A program made the position numbers and the translations under genes. Positions 7,153 to 15,964 of a DNA stretch of 37,723 nucleotides are shown here, one piece after another (position 1 is the first letter of the stretch; each line of letters opens with the position of its first letter). The stretch is from an uncultured Ruthenibacterium sp. Lineage in GTDB: Bacteria; Bacillota; Clostridia; Oscillospirales; Ruminococcaceae. The notes under the pieces are model-generated. The model was given only the letters and a program-made list of their open reading frames with translations. It made no database searches and was not told the origin of the DNA. The stretch is taken from positions 1 to 37,723 of the forward strand of contig CALXBN010000027.1 in NCBI GenBank assembly GCA_944386555.1, read 5' to 3'.

Positions 7153-8232
7153 TCAGCTCAAAAACAGTTCGGCCGTATCGGCGTCGATGGTGTACACCAG
7201 GTCCGAACCGGACAGACAGGCATAATAACCGCCGTCAGGGCAGGCTGAGCCGATCAGCATCGTAAAGGTGGCCTGGGCGTCTGCGGCGGCGCTGCTGTCC
7301 TCGCTGCCCGCGGCGGAATCGCTGTATACGGCGGTCACGGTGGCGGCGGGGCTGTCCAGGCCGTAAGCGGCCAGGTCACCGTCCCAGGCTGCGCAGCTTT
7401 GCCAGGCCAGCAGGGCCAGGGCGTCGGCGCGCTGGGAGGCCAGGTCTGCCTGCGGGTCCTCCTGGCTCTGTGCATCGGAGGAGGCGCCCGAAGTGCTTTC
7501 CGAAGTGCTGTCCGGGGCGGCTGACGATCCGGCAGTGCTGCCGCCGGAAGAATCGGAGGCGTCGGAAGAGGCGGCGCCGGAAGAAGAGGTGCTGCCGGCT
7601 TCCTGGGCGGCCTCGGCCGCGGCAAAATCATAGGTCCAGGTGCCTGCGGCGTTTTCCACGGTCAGGGAGAGGATGTCATCCATATAGGGGATCTCTTCCA
7701 TCTGCAGCAGCTCATCCCGGGTATGGGCAAAAGGCGAGCGCACGCTGCTGCTGACGGTATACACCGCCCCGCTGCCTTCTACCGTGGCGTATACCCGTCC
7801 GGTCAGGCTGTTGGTGTCACCCAGCAGCAGGGTGGCGGTACTGCCGTCGGCGCCGGTCAGCACAATGGTGTCGCATCCGTCGCCCAGGCCGTATTCACTC
7901 AGGTCGCCGGCATCCTGCAGCGGCCCCTGTCCCGCCAGAGGGGCCACGGTTTCCAGCATGGTGTCCACGTAGCTCTGCCCCAGGGGGAATGCGGCGTCAT
8001 CGGCCAGCTGCCAGGTCCCGTCCTGCTTCACCAGCGAGAGGGCGTACCCCTCCACCTGGCTGTCAATGGCGGAGATCTCATCGGCCGGCAGCGTGGCCAC
8101 TTCGATGTCGGCGGCAGCGGCGCTTTCGGCGGCAGCCTGGGCGGCGTTCCAGCGGGTGAGGCCCACATAGCCGCCCAGAGCCACCACCAGTACGGCGGCC
8201 ATAGCGCCCAATGTGACAAGTTTTCGGTTCAT
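7153..8232 (-). CDS. DUF4340 domain protein of the Gld-type exporter operon
   Basis: A 359-residue membrane-anchored protein. One N-terminal transmembrane helix (residues about 5-25) is followed by a large extracytoplasmic part. The DUF4340 features I recognise are the early ISAIDSQVEGYALSLVKQDGTWQL segment and a second repeat with LLLGDTNSLTGRVYATVEGSGAVYTV, which recur as a beta-rich module in such proteins. Residues about 205-275 form a long low-complexity Ser/Ala/Gly/Asp stretch that interrupts the domain. The start ATG overlaps the stop of the GldG-like gene (TGATG). DUF4340 genes regularly follow gldG-like genes in Clostridia; the exported substrate is unknown. Confidence 0.82.
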   Translation of the reverse strand: MNRKLVTLGAMAAVLVVALGGYVGLTRWNAAQAAAESAAAADIEVATLPADEISAIDSQVEGYALSLVKQDGTWQLADDAAFPLGQSYVDTMLETVAPLAGQGPLQDAGDLSEYGLGDGCDTIVLTGADGSTATLLLGDTNSLTGRVYATVEGSGAVYTVSSSVRSPFAHTRDELLQMEEIPYMDDILSLTVENAAGTWTYDFAAAEAAQEAGSTSSSGAASSDASDSSGGSTAGSSAAPDSTSESTSGASSDAQSQEDPQADLASQRADALALLAWQSCAAWDGDLAAYGLDSPAATVTAVYSDSAAGSEDSSAAADAQATFTMLIGSACPDGGYYACLSGSDLVYTIDADTAELFLS

Positions 8233-9854
8233 CAGCGCACCTTCCTTCTGTGCCAGATCACCACGCCGCACGCCACCATGGCCACCGGCAGGACAGCCAC
8301 CATCAGGGCCGTCAGCAGGCTGCGGGCGGAAGAGGGCACGGTGAGCATTTCATAGTCCAGGCTTTTGGCGTGGATGGAGATGGTGTCCTGCTGCCCGCAG
8401 GCCCAGCCCAGGGCATTCAGGAACAGGTCGGTGTTTCCGCCGGCTACAGCCGCATCCACGGAAGAGTCCATCATGGCAGTGGAGGCAAACCACACCAGGC
8501 TGGCCTGCAGAGGTTCGGCTTGGGTGTCTTCACTGCCGTCCGTCTGGGTGTCTGTGCTGTTGCTCCCGGCGGATTCACTTTGGACGGAGCTGCCGTCGGA
8601 TGCGCTTCCGGAACCGGCGGAAGCGGCCGCTTCGCTGCCGGCAGCACTGTCGTCCGCCTCTCCGTCGTCCAGCGTCAGGGTGGCGGCCACGGCCACATCA
8701 AAGGTACCGGCCTCGTCGCCGTCCTCCTGTTCCAGAGTGGTCAGGTTCATGCCGTCGGCCTTGATATAGCCGGAGGCCGAAGTGGTCAGCAAGGGGGAAA
8801 CGGCGGCATTCTCCGGCAGGGTGTCGGCGGTGCGGATGGCATGCGCATTGATCAGCAGCGCATAGTAACCGCTGTCGATCAGCGGCTGGGTAATCGTATG
8901 GCTGTTGATGTCCGGCAGCAGGTAATGGGGATAGCCCGCGTTGTGGCTGCGGTTGCCGTCCAGCACCATGCCGCTGTCGCCGGACAGGCCAAAGCGGGCG
9001 GTTACGCTCTCCAGGTTGGGCATTTCGGTATCCGTCACAGTGGTGAACAGCAGCAGCGTGCCGCCGGTGTCCAGGTAGGCGTTCAGCTTGTCGGCATCTT
9101 CGGCGGAAAGATCGCTGGCGGGGCCATAGATCAGCACGGCCGACGCGTCTTCGGGCACGGTGTCCCGGGTCACCAGGGACAGCCCCTCCACCAGCTGGTA
9201 GTTCTGCGCTTCGATATTCTGGGCCATGGCGGAGGGTACGTCGGCCTCGCCGTGGCCGCTCAGGGCATAAATGGTGGGCAGCTCGCCGCCGGTTACATAC
9301 AAAATGGCGCTGGTAACGGCCTGTTCGCCGTAAAATTCGGTGCTCACTTCATAGTAGCTGGTGTAGCTGCTCTGGAAAATATCATAATAGCTGATATGGC
9401 GGCTTCGTTCGCCGCACACCACGATCAGGTCGTTGTTGTACAGCTGATCTTCCGTGTACTGGGCGGCAAAATTGGGGTTTACCACCGGATCCACCGTGTG
9501 CAGATGCACATGGCCGGACAGTGCGGCGTACCGGTCCAAAAAGGCCTGCAGGGTGCTGTTTTCCTGGCCGGACTGGGCCAGCAGATAGATGTCCACGTCC
9601 GTTTCCAGCCCGGCCAGTGCCTCCTCGGTTTGCTGGGACAGACTGTAGATGCCTGACGCGGTCAGATCCGGCTTGGTGAGCGTGGAGGGCAGTGCACTGA
9701 CCACCAGGTTCACCACAATGGCAATGGCCACGGCAAAGGCGGCTACCAGCGCGGCATAGCCGCCGGCATGCAGCGTGCGCCTGGCGCCGGCCCCGGGCGC
9801 GGGCGGGGCACCGGTACCCGTCTTGCGGCGCAGAAGGTCCAACGGGTTTTTCAT
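8232..9854 (-). CDS. GldG-like ABC transporter auxiliary protein
   Basis: A 540-residue protein with a transmembrane helix near residues 30-55, a large extracytoplasmic region related to ABC_transp_aux/GldG (SGIYSLSQQTEEALAGLETDVDIYLL; later a GGTLLLFTT segment), and a C-terminal transmembrane helix followed by a basic WHRRKVR tail. Such proteins sit beside an ABC-2 permease and ATPase and are thought to couple the exporter to an unknown substrate. In Bacteroidetes relatives take part in gliding; in Firmicutes no gliding role is expected. Residues about 400-455 hold a Ser/Ala/Gly/Asp-rich insertion. I chose ATG 9854 (GGAGG 8 bases upstream; 4-bp ATGA overlap with the permease) over GTG 9863. 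Confidence 0.85.
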   Translation of the reverse strand: MKNPLDLLRRKTGTGAPPAPGAGARRTLHAGGYAALVAAFAVAIAIVVNLVVSALPSTLTKPDLTASGIYSLSQQTEEALAGLETDVDIYLLAQSGQENSTLQAFLDRYAALSGHVHLHTVDPVVNPNFAAQYTEDQLYNNDLIVVCGERSRHISYYDIFQSSYTSYYEVSTEFYGEQAVTSAILYVTGGELPTIYALSGHGEADVPSAMAQNIEAQNYQLVEGLSLVTRDTVPEDASAVLIYGPASDLSAEDADKLNAYLDTGGTLLLFTTVTDTEMPNLESVTARFGLSGDSGMVLDGNRSHNAGYPHYLLPDINSHTITQPLIDSGYYALLINAHAIRTADTLPENAAVSPLLTTSASGYIKADGMNLTTLEQEDGDEAGTFDVAVAATLTLDDGEADDSAAGSEAAASAGSGSASDGSSVQSESAGSNSTDTQTDGSEDTQAEPLQASLVWFASTAMMDSSVDAAVAGGNTDLFLNALGWACGQQDTISIHAKSLDYEMLTVPSSARSLLTALMVAVLPVAMVACGVVIWHRRKVR

Positions 9855-10717
9855 GCGCTCCACCTCCGTTTCTCCATGCTCTGTACGGTCAGCAGCACAA
9901 ATACGGCTGCAGCGCTTACCAGAAGGCAGATGGCCGTCCAGTCAAATACGCCGTCCATAAAACTCATGAACGCCTCGAACAGGCACAGTTTTTCGAACAG
10001 CGCGGGCAGCAGCCCTTCAAAGGCATCCCGGGCCAGGAACCATGCCGCTGTGACGCCGCCGGCGCACACGGCCAGCGCCGCCAGGCCGGCGGCCGGGTTT
10101 TGGGTCAGGTGCAGCAGCACCGCCGCCGCCAGCGCCGACAGGAAGTACAGCGCCGCCAGGGCGGACGTGGACGAGGACGGGGCATAGCCGGCCAGGCTGG
10201 CCAGGTAGTAGTTTACCAGCACCGCCACAAAGCAGATGGCCGCATTGGCCACGATGCTGTCGGTGACGGAAGAGATATACATGCCCACCGCCGCCAGCGC
10301 CGCGCCCAGCAGGAAGAAAGCCAGCAGGCTGGCATAGGCTGCAGCCAGGTTTACATTGCCGTAAGCGCTGAGGATCAGCGGATACAGCCCCATCACGGCA
10401 ATGGGCACCGCCAGCACCGTCAGCAGTGCAAAATATTTGCCCAGCACGATCTTTGTCATGCTCATGGGCAGGGCGTACAGCAGCTGGTCGGTTTTCTGGC
10501 GGCGCTCGTCCGCCAGCACCCGCATGGTCAGGATGGGTGTGACGATCAGGTAAACAAAACTCATGTTGCCCAGCACATATTCAAATTCCGCATAGCTGCC
10601 GTTCAGGCACAGGGCCATGGTGTAAATGCCGCCGAACAGCAGGATGAAGGCGCCGAACAGCCATCCGGTCATGGTGGTGAAATGGCTGCGCACCTCCCGG
10701 CAGTAAATGGCGCTCAT
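9851..10717 (-). CDS. ABC-2 type permease (GldF-like)
   Basis: A 288-residue integral membrane protein with about six hydrophobic spans. It has the ABC-2/GldF opening (MSAIYCREVRSHFTTMTGWLFGAFIL) and the cytoplasmic ADERRQKTDQLLYALPMS coupling segment typical of GldF-like permeases. It would form the membrane channel of the exporter with the ATPase encoded just upstream, whose stop it overlaps by 4 bp (ATGA). Its own 3' end overlaps the gldG-like start in the same way. The arrangement predicts one transcript and near-stoichiometric synthesis. Confidence 0.88.
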   Translation of the reverse strand: MSAIYCREVRSHFTTMTGWLFGAFILLFGGIYTMALCLNGSYAEFEYVLGNMSFVYLIVTPILTMRVLADERRQKTDQLLYALPMSMTKIVLGKYFALLTVLAVPIAVMGLYPLILSAYGNVNLAAAYASLLAFFLLGAALAAVGMYISSVTDSIVANAAICFVAVLVNYYLASLAGYAPSSSTSALAALYFLSALAAAVLLHLTQNPAAGLAALAVCAGGVTAAWFLARDAFEGLLPALFEKLCLFEAFMSFMDGVFDWTAICLLVSAAAVFVLLTVQSMEKRRWSA

Positions 10718-11847
10718 GCCTCATCGCCTCCTTCCGCAGGCGCGGCCGGCGTCTGCCGGCCGGCATCCCCTCCGGCGGGCGCATCCGCCGCCGAAGCCTC
10801 TGCCGCCTCATCGCCCTGCGGCAGGCTGTCCCCGCCGGCCAGGCTTTCGCCGCCGGGCCCCACCACATCCTGGGCCCGCAGGGCAGGTGCCTGCGCGCCG
10901 GCCGGGCTGCTCCCGCCGTCCTGGGTCAGCTCCAGGAACACGTCCTCCAGGCTGGCACGGTCTGCCGCCAGGGCCAGAATGGGCAGCTGTGCGCCGGCAA
11001 AAGCGAAGAACAGCCGCCGGCACAGCTCATCCGGCCCGGCCTGGGGGTCGTCGGCGGTAACGACGGCCTGCGCGGTTTCGCCGGGCTCCAGGGTATAGCG
11101 GATGCCTGCAATGCCCCGCAGAACGGCGTCAGCCTCATCGGCCCTGCCGTCGGCGGTCAGGCGCACGGTAGTCTGCCCGGCGAACAGGCGCTCCAGGTTG
11201 TCCGGTGTATCGCTGGCTACCAGTTTCCCGTGGGAAAGGATCAGAATGTGCCCGCATACCGCCTGCACTTCGGGCAGAATGTGGCTGCTCAGCAGTACGG
11301 TGTGCTCCTGGCCCAAATCACGGATCAGCTGGCGGATCTCGATGATCTGCGCCGGGTCCAGGCCCACGGTGGGCTCGTCCAGGATGATGATGGACGGGTC
11401 TCCCAGCATGGCCTGGGCCAGGCCCACCCGCTGGCGGTAACCTTTGGACAGATGGCGGATCAGCCGGCTTTGAACCGGTACGATGTCGGTGCGCCGGCAC
11501 ACACGGCCTACCTCGCTTTTCAGCTTTTCGCCGGACAGCCCCTTGGCCCGCCCCACAAAATGCAGGTATTCCGCCGGGGTCATTTCCGTGTACAGCGGCG
11601 GGATCTCGGGCAGATATCCCACGCGCTGTTTGGCGGCCAGCGGCTCGTCGAAAATGTCGTGGCCGTCAATGACCACACTGCCTGCCGTGGCGGCCAGGCA
11701 GCCGGTCATGATATTCATGGTGGTGCTTTTCCCGGCGCCGTTGGGGCCCAGAAAACCGTAGATCTGTCCGTCCGGCACGGTGAAGGACAGGTCGCTGACG
11801 GCAGTATGGTCCCCGTAGCGCTTGGTGAGGTGTGATACCTCGATCAT
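10714..11847 (-). CDS. ABC transporter ATP-binding protein (GldA-like) with disordered tail
   Basis: A 377-residue cytoplasmic ATPase. The first about 300 residues are a standard ABC-2 exporter ATPase: Walker A GPNGAGKST, signature LSKGYRQRVGLAQ, Walker B IIILDEPTVGLDP and switch histidine in SSHILPE, then the C-terminal DUF4162-like part. After ELTQDGG there is an extra tail of about 65 residues rich in Ala, Gly, Pro, Asp and Glu, not normally present in this family. The start ATG 11847 has GGGAGAG upstream and the family's MIEVSHLTKRYGDHTAV opening. It is the first gene of the four-gene operon. Confidence 0.92.
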   Translation of the reverse strand: MIEVSHLTKRYGDHTAVSDLSFTVPDGQIYGFLGPNGAGKSTTMNIMTGCLAATAGSVVIDGHDIFDEPLAAKQRVGYLPEIPPLYTEMTPAEYLHFVGRAKGLSGEKLKSEVGRVCRRTDIVPVQSRLIRHLSKGYRQRVGLAQAMLGDPSIIILDEPTVGLDPAQIIEIRQLIRDLGQEHTVLLSSHILPEVQAVCGHILILSHGKLVASDTPDNLERLFAGQTTVRLTADGRADEADAVLRGIAGIRYTLEPGETAQAVVTADDPQAGPDELCRRLFFAFAGAQLPILALAADRASLEDVFLELTQDGGSSPAGAQAPALRAQDVVGPGGESLAGGDSLPQGDEAAEASAADAPAGGDAGRQTPAAPAEGGDEA

Positions 11848-11871
11848 GCGTTTCTCTCCCTTCCTGATGAT

Positions 11872-11888
11872 CGGCGCATACTGCGCCG
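11872..11888. repeat. Hairpin in the leader of the Gld-type operon
   Basis: CGGCGCA-TAC-TGCGCCG, a 7-bp perfect inverted repeat 24 bp upstream of the ATPase start. It lies between a possible -10 (TACAAT on the minus strand, 11905-11900) and the ribosome site, so it would be in the mRNA leader. Confidence 0.5.
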
Positions 11889-12004
11889 GATACGCGTTCA
11901 TTGTAGCGCCACTTTTCCAAAAAAAACTGAAAATCCGGTAAAAGAACCGTGGAAATTCCATGTGATTTTTGTGAAAACATCGGGGCGCTGCGGGCAAACG
12001 GAAC

Positions 12005-12033
12005 TTGAAGCGGCGCGGGGTTTGTGGTAGTAT
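12005..12033 (+). promoter_or_regulatory. Promoter of the first GH3 gene
   Basis: TTGAAG (12005-12010), 17-bp spacer, TAGTAT (12028-12033). The leader to ATG 12119 is about 80 bases and holds two hairpins: GCATC-TGCG-GATGC (12055-12068) and GGGAAC...GTTCCC (12074-12096). Confidence 0.65.
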
Positions 12034-12118
12034 TATAAAAATGAAAGGGACACTGCATCTGCGGATGCGGTTGGGGAACTGATCCATTCGGTTCCCGGTG
12101 AGGAAAGGAAGGGGTAAC

Positions 12119-14500
12119 ATGGCGTTGAAAGCCAAAGCAAAAGAGCTGGCTGCGAAGCTTTCACTGGAGGAAAAGTCTCTGCTGCTGGCGGGTGTGGATT
12201 TTTGGCATGCAGGCGGCAGCAAAACGGCGGACCTGCCGCAGATCATGCTGACCGACGGCCCCCATGGCCTGCGCAAGCAGGCGGGAAAAGGGGATCATCT
12301 GGGCCTGAATGAAAGCGTTCCGGCTACCTGCTTCCCCACAGCCAGCGGCCTGGCCTGCAGCTTTGACCCGGATCTGCTGTACCGTATTGGCCAGGCGCTG
12401 GGCGAGGAGTGCCGCAAGGAGGATGTGGCCGTGCTGCTGGGGCCGGGCGTGAACATGAAGCGCAGCCCTCTGTGCGGGCGCAATTTCGAATATTTCAGCG
12501 AAGACCCCCTGCTGGCGGGCGAGCTGGCCGCCGCCATGATCAACGGCGTGCAGAGCAAAGGCGTGGGCACCAGCCTGAAGCACTTTGCGGCCAACAACCA
12601 GGAAAAAGCGCGCCTTGCCACCGATTCGGTCATCGACGAGCGCGCGCTGCGGGAGATCTATCTGAAGGCCTTTGAGATTGCGGTGAAAAAAGCCCAGCCC
12701 TGGACGGTGATGACCGCTTATAACAGGCTGAACGGCACTTACTGCAGCCAGAACGCCTGGCTGCTGACAGACGTGCTGCGCAGGGAGTGGGGCTTTGAAG
12801 GCCTGACCGTCACAGACTGGGGCGCCATGGACGACCCGGTGGAGAGTGTGCGCGCCGGGCTGGATCTGCAGATGCCCGGCCCTTCGGGCGGAAACGACGC
12901 CATCCTGTGCGAGGCGGTGCGCAGCGGCAGGCTGGCCCCGGACGCGCTGGACGATGCAGTGTGCCGCGTGATCGAGCTGATCTTGAAATATCAGGAGGGA
13001 CAGAAGATCCCCTATGAGTGCGACATGGACGCCCACCTGCGCCTGGCGCGGCAGGCAGCAGAGGAGAGCGCCGTGCTTTTGAAGAACAACGGCGTGCTGC
13101 CGGGCAGCCCCGGCCAGCGCATCGCCGTCATCGGCGCCTTTGCGCGCCAGCCCCGCTATCAGGGGGCCGGGTCCAGCCGCATCAACCCGGCGGCACTGGA
13201 CAACGCCTGCGAGGCGTTCAAGGCGGCGGGCTGCCAGTATGTGTACGCCCCGGGCTACAGCCTGGAGGACGATCTGGTGCACGAGGACCTGGTGGACGAA
13301 GCCGTGGAGGCCGCCCGGGGCAAGGACATCGTGTATCTGTTCGCCGGTCTGCCCGACAGCTGTGAGGGAGAAGGGTACGACCGCACAACCATGGGTATGC
13401 CCGAAAGCCACTACCGCCTGGTGGAGCGCGTGTGTGCCGCCAATGAAAATACGGTGGTCATCCTGCAGGCGGGAAGCCCGGTGAAGGTATCCTGGGCAGA
13501 TAAGGCCGCCGCGGTGGTGATGGCCTATCTGGGCGGCTGCCAGGGCGGCGCCGCCATCGTAAACCTGTTGCTGGGCAAGGTGAACCCTTCGGGCAAGCTG
13601 GCCGAGACTTTCCCCCGGAACCTGGCCGATACTCCCTGTGCCGACAACTATCCGGCCACCAACGGCCTGGCGCTGTACCGGGAAAGTATTTTCATCGGCT
13701 ACCGTTATTATCAGGCTGCTCATAAGAAAGTGCGCTGGCCTTTCGGCTACGGCCTGTCCTATACCACATTTGCCTATAAGGACCTCACCCTCTCCTCCGA
13801 CCACTTTGACCCGGCCAAAGGTGTAGATGTCACGCTTACCGTGCAGAATACCGGCAGCGTGGCCGGCAAAGAGACGGTGCAGCTTTATGTGGCGCCCCAG
13901 ATCCCCGTCCTTTTCTGTGCGCCCCGGCAGCTGCGGGCCTTTGCCAAAGTGGCCCTGGCGCCCGGCGAGGAAAAGACGGTGTCCTTCCATTTGAAGGCCG
14001 ATGCGTTCCAGTATTACGATACCGCCGAACACGGCTGGCGCACCGAAGGGGGCGTGTATGACATCGAGGCCGCCGCCTCCAGTGAGGATATTCGACTGAA
14101 GGCCCCCATTGATGTGGAGGGCGATGTAGAGCCGCGGGATCTGCGCAAGGTGACGCCGCTGTACTACGAGCGGGGCGGCTTTTCCAACCGGGAATTTGCT
14201 GCCATTTACGGCCGGCCGCTGCCGTTGCCGCGGCAGCCGGGTCAGCGGCCTTTTACCATGAACACCACGGCCGGTGAATTGGACGGCACCTTTGCAGGCA
14301 AGATGCTGGCCAAGCTGGTGGCCCGGCATATGGGCGGCGGGACAGGCAGCGACGATCTGTCCCGGATGTTCCAGGCTATGCTGGCGGATATGCCGCTGCG
14401 CGGGCTGAAGACTTTCGGCATCCCGGAGCAGAATCTGGAGGGCATTCTGGATATGGCCAACGGCCATTTTATGCGGGGGCTGGGCAAAGCACTGAAATAA
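12119..14500 (+). CDS. Glycoside hydrolase family 3 beta-glucosidase
   Basis: A 793-residue GH3 enzyme that would release glucose or a related sugar from the non-reducing end of beta-glucosides. The N-terminal barrel carries LTDGPHGLRKQ, the GPGVNMKRSPLCGRNFEYFSED block, SLKHFAANNQE, and the nucleophile Asp233 in TVTDWGAMDD. The alpha/beta sandwich follows (VLLKNNGVLPG, YQGAGSS), then WPFGYGLSYTTF and a C-terminal fibronectin III-like domain. There is no signal peptide, so it acts in the cytoplasm on imported oligosaccharides. ATG 12119 is supported by GGAAGGGG upstream. It is a paralogue of the enzyme at 30552, with the same domain order. It is monocistronic: own promoter before, strong terminator after. 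Confidence 0.93.
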   Translation: MALKAKAKELAAKLSLEEKSLLLAGVDFWHAGGSKTADLPQIMLTDGPHGLRKQAGKGDHLGLNESVPATCFPTASGLACSFDPDLLYRIGQALGEECRKEDVAVLLGPGVNMKRSPLCGRNFEYFSEDPLLAGELAAAMINGVQSKGVGTSLKHFAANNQEKARLATDSVIDERALREIYLKAFEIAVKKAQPWTVMTAYNRLNGTYCSQNAWLLTDVLRREWGFEGLTVTDWGAMDDPVESVRAGLDLQMPGPSGGNDAILCEAVRSGRLAPDALDDAVCRVIELILKYQEGQKIPYECDMDAHLRLARQAAEESAVLLKNNGVLPGSPGQRIAVIGAFARQPRYQGAGSSRINPAALDNACEAFKAAGCQYVYAPGYSLEDDLVHEDLVDEAVEAARGKDIVYLFAGLPDSCEGEGYDRTTMGMPESHYRLVERVCAANENTVVILQAGSPVKVSWADKAAAVVMAYLGGCQGGAAIVNLLLGKVNPSGKLAETFPRNLADTPCADNYPATNGLALYRESIFIGYRYYQAAHKKVRWPFGYGLSYTTFAYKDLTLSSDHFDPAKGVDVTLTVQNTGSVAGKETVQLYVAPQIPVLFCAPRQLRAFAKVALAPGEEKTVSFHLKADAFQYYDTAEHGWRTEGGVYDIEAAASSEDIRLKAPIDVEGDVEPRDLRKVTPLYYERGGFSNREFAAIYGRPLPLPRQPGQRPFTMNTTAGELDGTFAGKMLAKLVARHMGGGTGSDDLSRMFQAMLADMPLRGLKTFGIPEQNLEGILDMANGHFMRGLGKALK

Positions 14501-14533
14501 GCGGCCGCTCCCGGCCGCACAAAACAGCAGCCG

Positions 14534-14563
14534 AAAGGGCCGGTCCTTTGGGACCGGCCCTTT
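14534..14563 (+). terminator. Terminator after the first GH3 gene
   Basis: A perfect 13-bp stem, AAAGGGCCGGTCC (14534-14546) with GGACCGGCCCTTT (14551-14563), with a TTTG loop and T-rich 3' side. Confidence 0.92.
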
Positions 14564-14622
14564 TGGGGTTGTGGTATTCGGCGGACAGGCCGCATATACT
14601 ATACCCGAAAGGCGGTGTTCCC

Positions 14623-14910
14623 ATGAACGAGCAAGGGTACCTGGAAAAGCTGGCCCAGCTGGGCTTTCGCGGCACTTACCTGCAGCGGGCCAGGCAGCTG
14701 GCCGGCCAGCCGCCGCTGCTGGCGGTCTATAAAACCCTGCAGCTGGCGGTGGAAAAGAAGAACATGCTGCCCGACGAGGCCCTGGCCCTGGTGGAAAACG
14801 CACTGCATCGCGGAACCGCGCAGACGGACAGCGGGCACGCGGAGGTGCCGGCCGGTGCCCCGGCCCCTGCGGCAGGCGGGCAGACAGATCATTTGACAAA
14901 AAAGAATTGA
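14623..14910 (+). CDS. Small conserved-looking protein, function unknown
   Basis: A 95-residue cytoplasmic protein that I do not recognise. The first about 60 residues look helical and folded (YLEKLAQLGFRGTYLQRARQL, LAVYKTLQLAVEKKNMLPDEALALV). The last 30 are Ala/Pro/Gly-rich and end in a basic LTKKN. AAAGGCGG lies 10 bases before ATG 14623, and a TATACT box at 14595-14600 may be its -10. Coding is supported by ribosome site, third-position GC and the ordered N-terminal part. The stop codon overlaps the -35 of the tRNA-Gly promoter. Confidence 0.6.
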   Translation: MNEQGYLEKLAQLGFRGTYLQRARQLAGQPPLLAVYKTLQLAVEKKNMLPDEALALVENALHRGTAQTDSGHAEVPAGAPAPAAGGQTDHLTKKN

Positions 14911-14935
14911 CTTTTGGCGCAAAGCGGTGTATACT
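14907..14935 (+). promoter_or_regulatory. Promoter of tRNA-Gly
   Basis: TTGACT (14907-14912), 17-bp spacer, TATACT (14930-14935), 21 bp before the tRNA 5' end. Confidence 0.88.
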
Positions 14936-14956
14936 ATGAACACTGTCAGCGCATAG

Positions 14957-15030
14957 GCAGATGTAGTTTAGTGGTAGAACTCCAGCTTCCCAAGCTGGCC
15001 GTGTGGGTTCGATTCCCATCATCTGCTCCA
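14957..15030 (+). tRNA. tRNA-Gly (anticodon CCC)
   Basis: A 74-base tRNA including encoded CCA. The acceptor GCAGATG pairs with CATCTGC, followed by T and CCA. The anticodon arm CCAGC-TTCCCAA-GCTGG gives anticodon CCC for the GGG codon. The T arm holds GTTCGATTCC. It has its own promoter and terminator. Confidence 0.96.
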
Positions 15031-15055
15031 CATCGCGTGGGCTTCGGCCCGTGCC

Positions 15056-15092
15056 AAACGCCCCGGCCGTCCGGCCGGGGCGTTTCCGTTTT
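15056..15092 (+). terminator. Terminator of tRNA-Gly
   Basis: AAACGCCCCGGCC-type stem (15056-15068 with 15073-15085) with a GTCC loop, followed by CCGTTTTTG. About 25 bp after the tRNA 3' end. Confidence 0.88.
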
Positions 15093-15157
15093 TGCACGGC
15101 CACAGCCCTGCCCGGGCAGCCTGTCCGTGTGCTGCGGCATTCAAGGGGGGATCCTGT

Positions 15158-15913
15158 ATGAAATTGTATGAAGTGACCTTCAGCCCAACCGGCGGAACCC
15201 GGAGGGCGGCGGATCTGCTGGCTGCGGCCTGGCCGCAGCCCCCTGTCCAAGTGGACTTGACCGACCGTACAGCCGACCTGTCTGCGGCGGCTTTCACAGC
15301 CGAAGATGTGGTGCTCATCGCTGTGCCCTCTTACGGTGGGCGTGTGCCGGCCCTGGCGGCCCGGCGCCTGGCCGCACTGCACGGCGCCGGCGCCCGGGCT
15401 GTGCTGGTGTGCGTATACGGCAACCGCGCCTACGAGGACACATTGGTGGAACTGGAAGATCTGGCCCGCGCCGCGGGTTTTGTGCCAGCAGGGGCTGTGG
15501 CCGCCGTGGCACAGCATTCCATCGCCGCCCAATATGCGGCCGGCCGGCCCGATAGTGCTGACGCAGCCCTGCTGGCTCAATTTGGCGAAACACTGTGCCG
15601 GCGCATCCAAACGGGCGGCGCTATGCCGGCCCTGCCGGGCCGCCGGCCCTATAAAAAGGCGGGAGTCAGCGGCCCGGTGCCCATGCCCGGCGCGGGCTGC
15701 CCCGCCTGCGGCCTGTGTGCGGTACAGTGCCCCGCCGGGGCCATCAGTGCCAAGGACCCTTCTGCAGTGGACAAGACGCTGTGCATCTCCTGTATGCGCT
15801 GCACCGCCGTCTGCCCGTCCAAAGTGCGCCGGGTAAACGCCGCTGCACTGGCTGCCGTGGGCCTGGCGCTGAAACCCGTGTGCAGCGCCCGCAAAGAGCC
15901 AGAACTGTTCTGA
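15158..15913 (+). CDS. Flavodoxin-like plus 2[4Fe-4S] ferredoxin protein (EFR1-type)
   Basis: A 251-residue redox protein. The N-terminal about 150 residues are a flavodoxin-like fold with an FMN phosphate loop (FSPTGGT, residues 8-14) and a PSYGGRVP segment. The C-terminal part holds two [4Fe-4S] motifs: CPACGLCAVQC (Cys181, 184, 187, 191) and CISCMRCTAVC (Cys209, 212, 215, 219). Proteins of this design move electrons between ferredoxin clusters and flavin in anaerobes; the partner here is unknown. AGGGGGG seven bases before ATG 15158 supports the start. It is a single-gene unit between the tRNA terminator and its own hairpin. Confidence 0.9.
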   Translation: MKLYEVTFSPTGGTRRAADLLAAAWPQPPVQVDLTDRTADLSAAAFTAEDVVLIAVPSYGGRVPALAARRLAALHGAGARAVLVCVYGNRAYEDTLVELEDLARAAGFVPAGAVAAVAQHSIAAQYAAGRPDSADAALLAQFGETLCRRIQTGGAMPALPGRRPYKKAGVSGPVPMPGAGCPACGLCAVQCPAGAISAKDPSAVDKTLCISCMRCTAVCPSKVRRVNAAALAAVGLALKPVCSARKEPELF

Positions 15914-15924
15914 AGCCGCGCCGT

Positions 15925-15951
15925 CCCGGCCTGCCGCACCGGCAGGCCGGG
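15925..15951 (+). terminator. Hairpin after the flavodoxin/ferredoxin gene
   Basis: A perfect 12-bp stem, CCCGGCCTGCCG with CGGCAGGCCGGG, and a CAC loop, 12 bp after the stop. There is no T run directly after it, so it may act together with the next hairpin. Confidence 0.65.
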
Positions 15952-15964
15952 CAGAAACAGCGCG

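Noticed and set aside
8250..9656. A 468-codon plus-strand open frame opposite the GldG-like gene
   Set aside because: Gly/Gln/His-rich shadow of a real gene; no ribosome site or motif.
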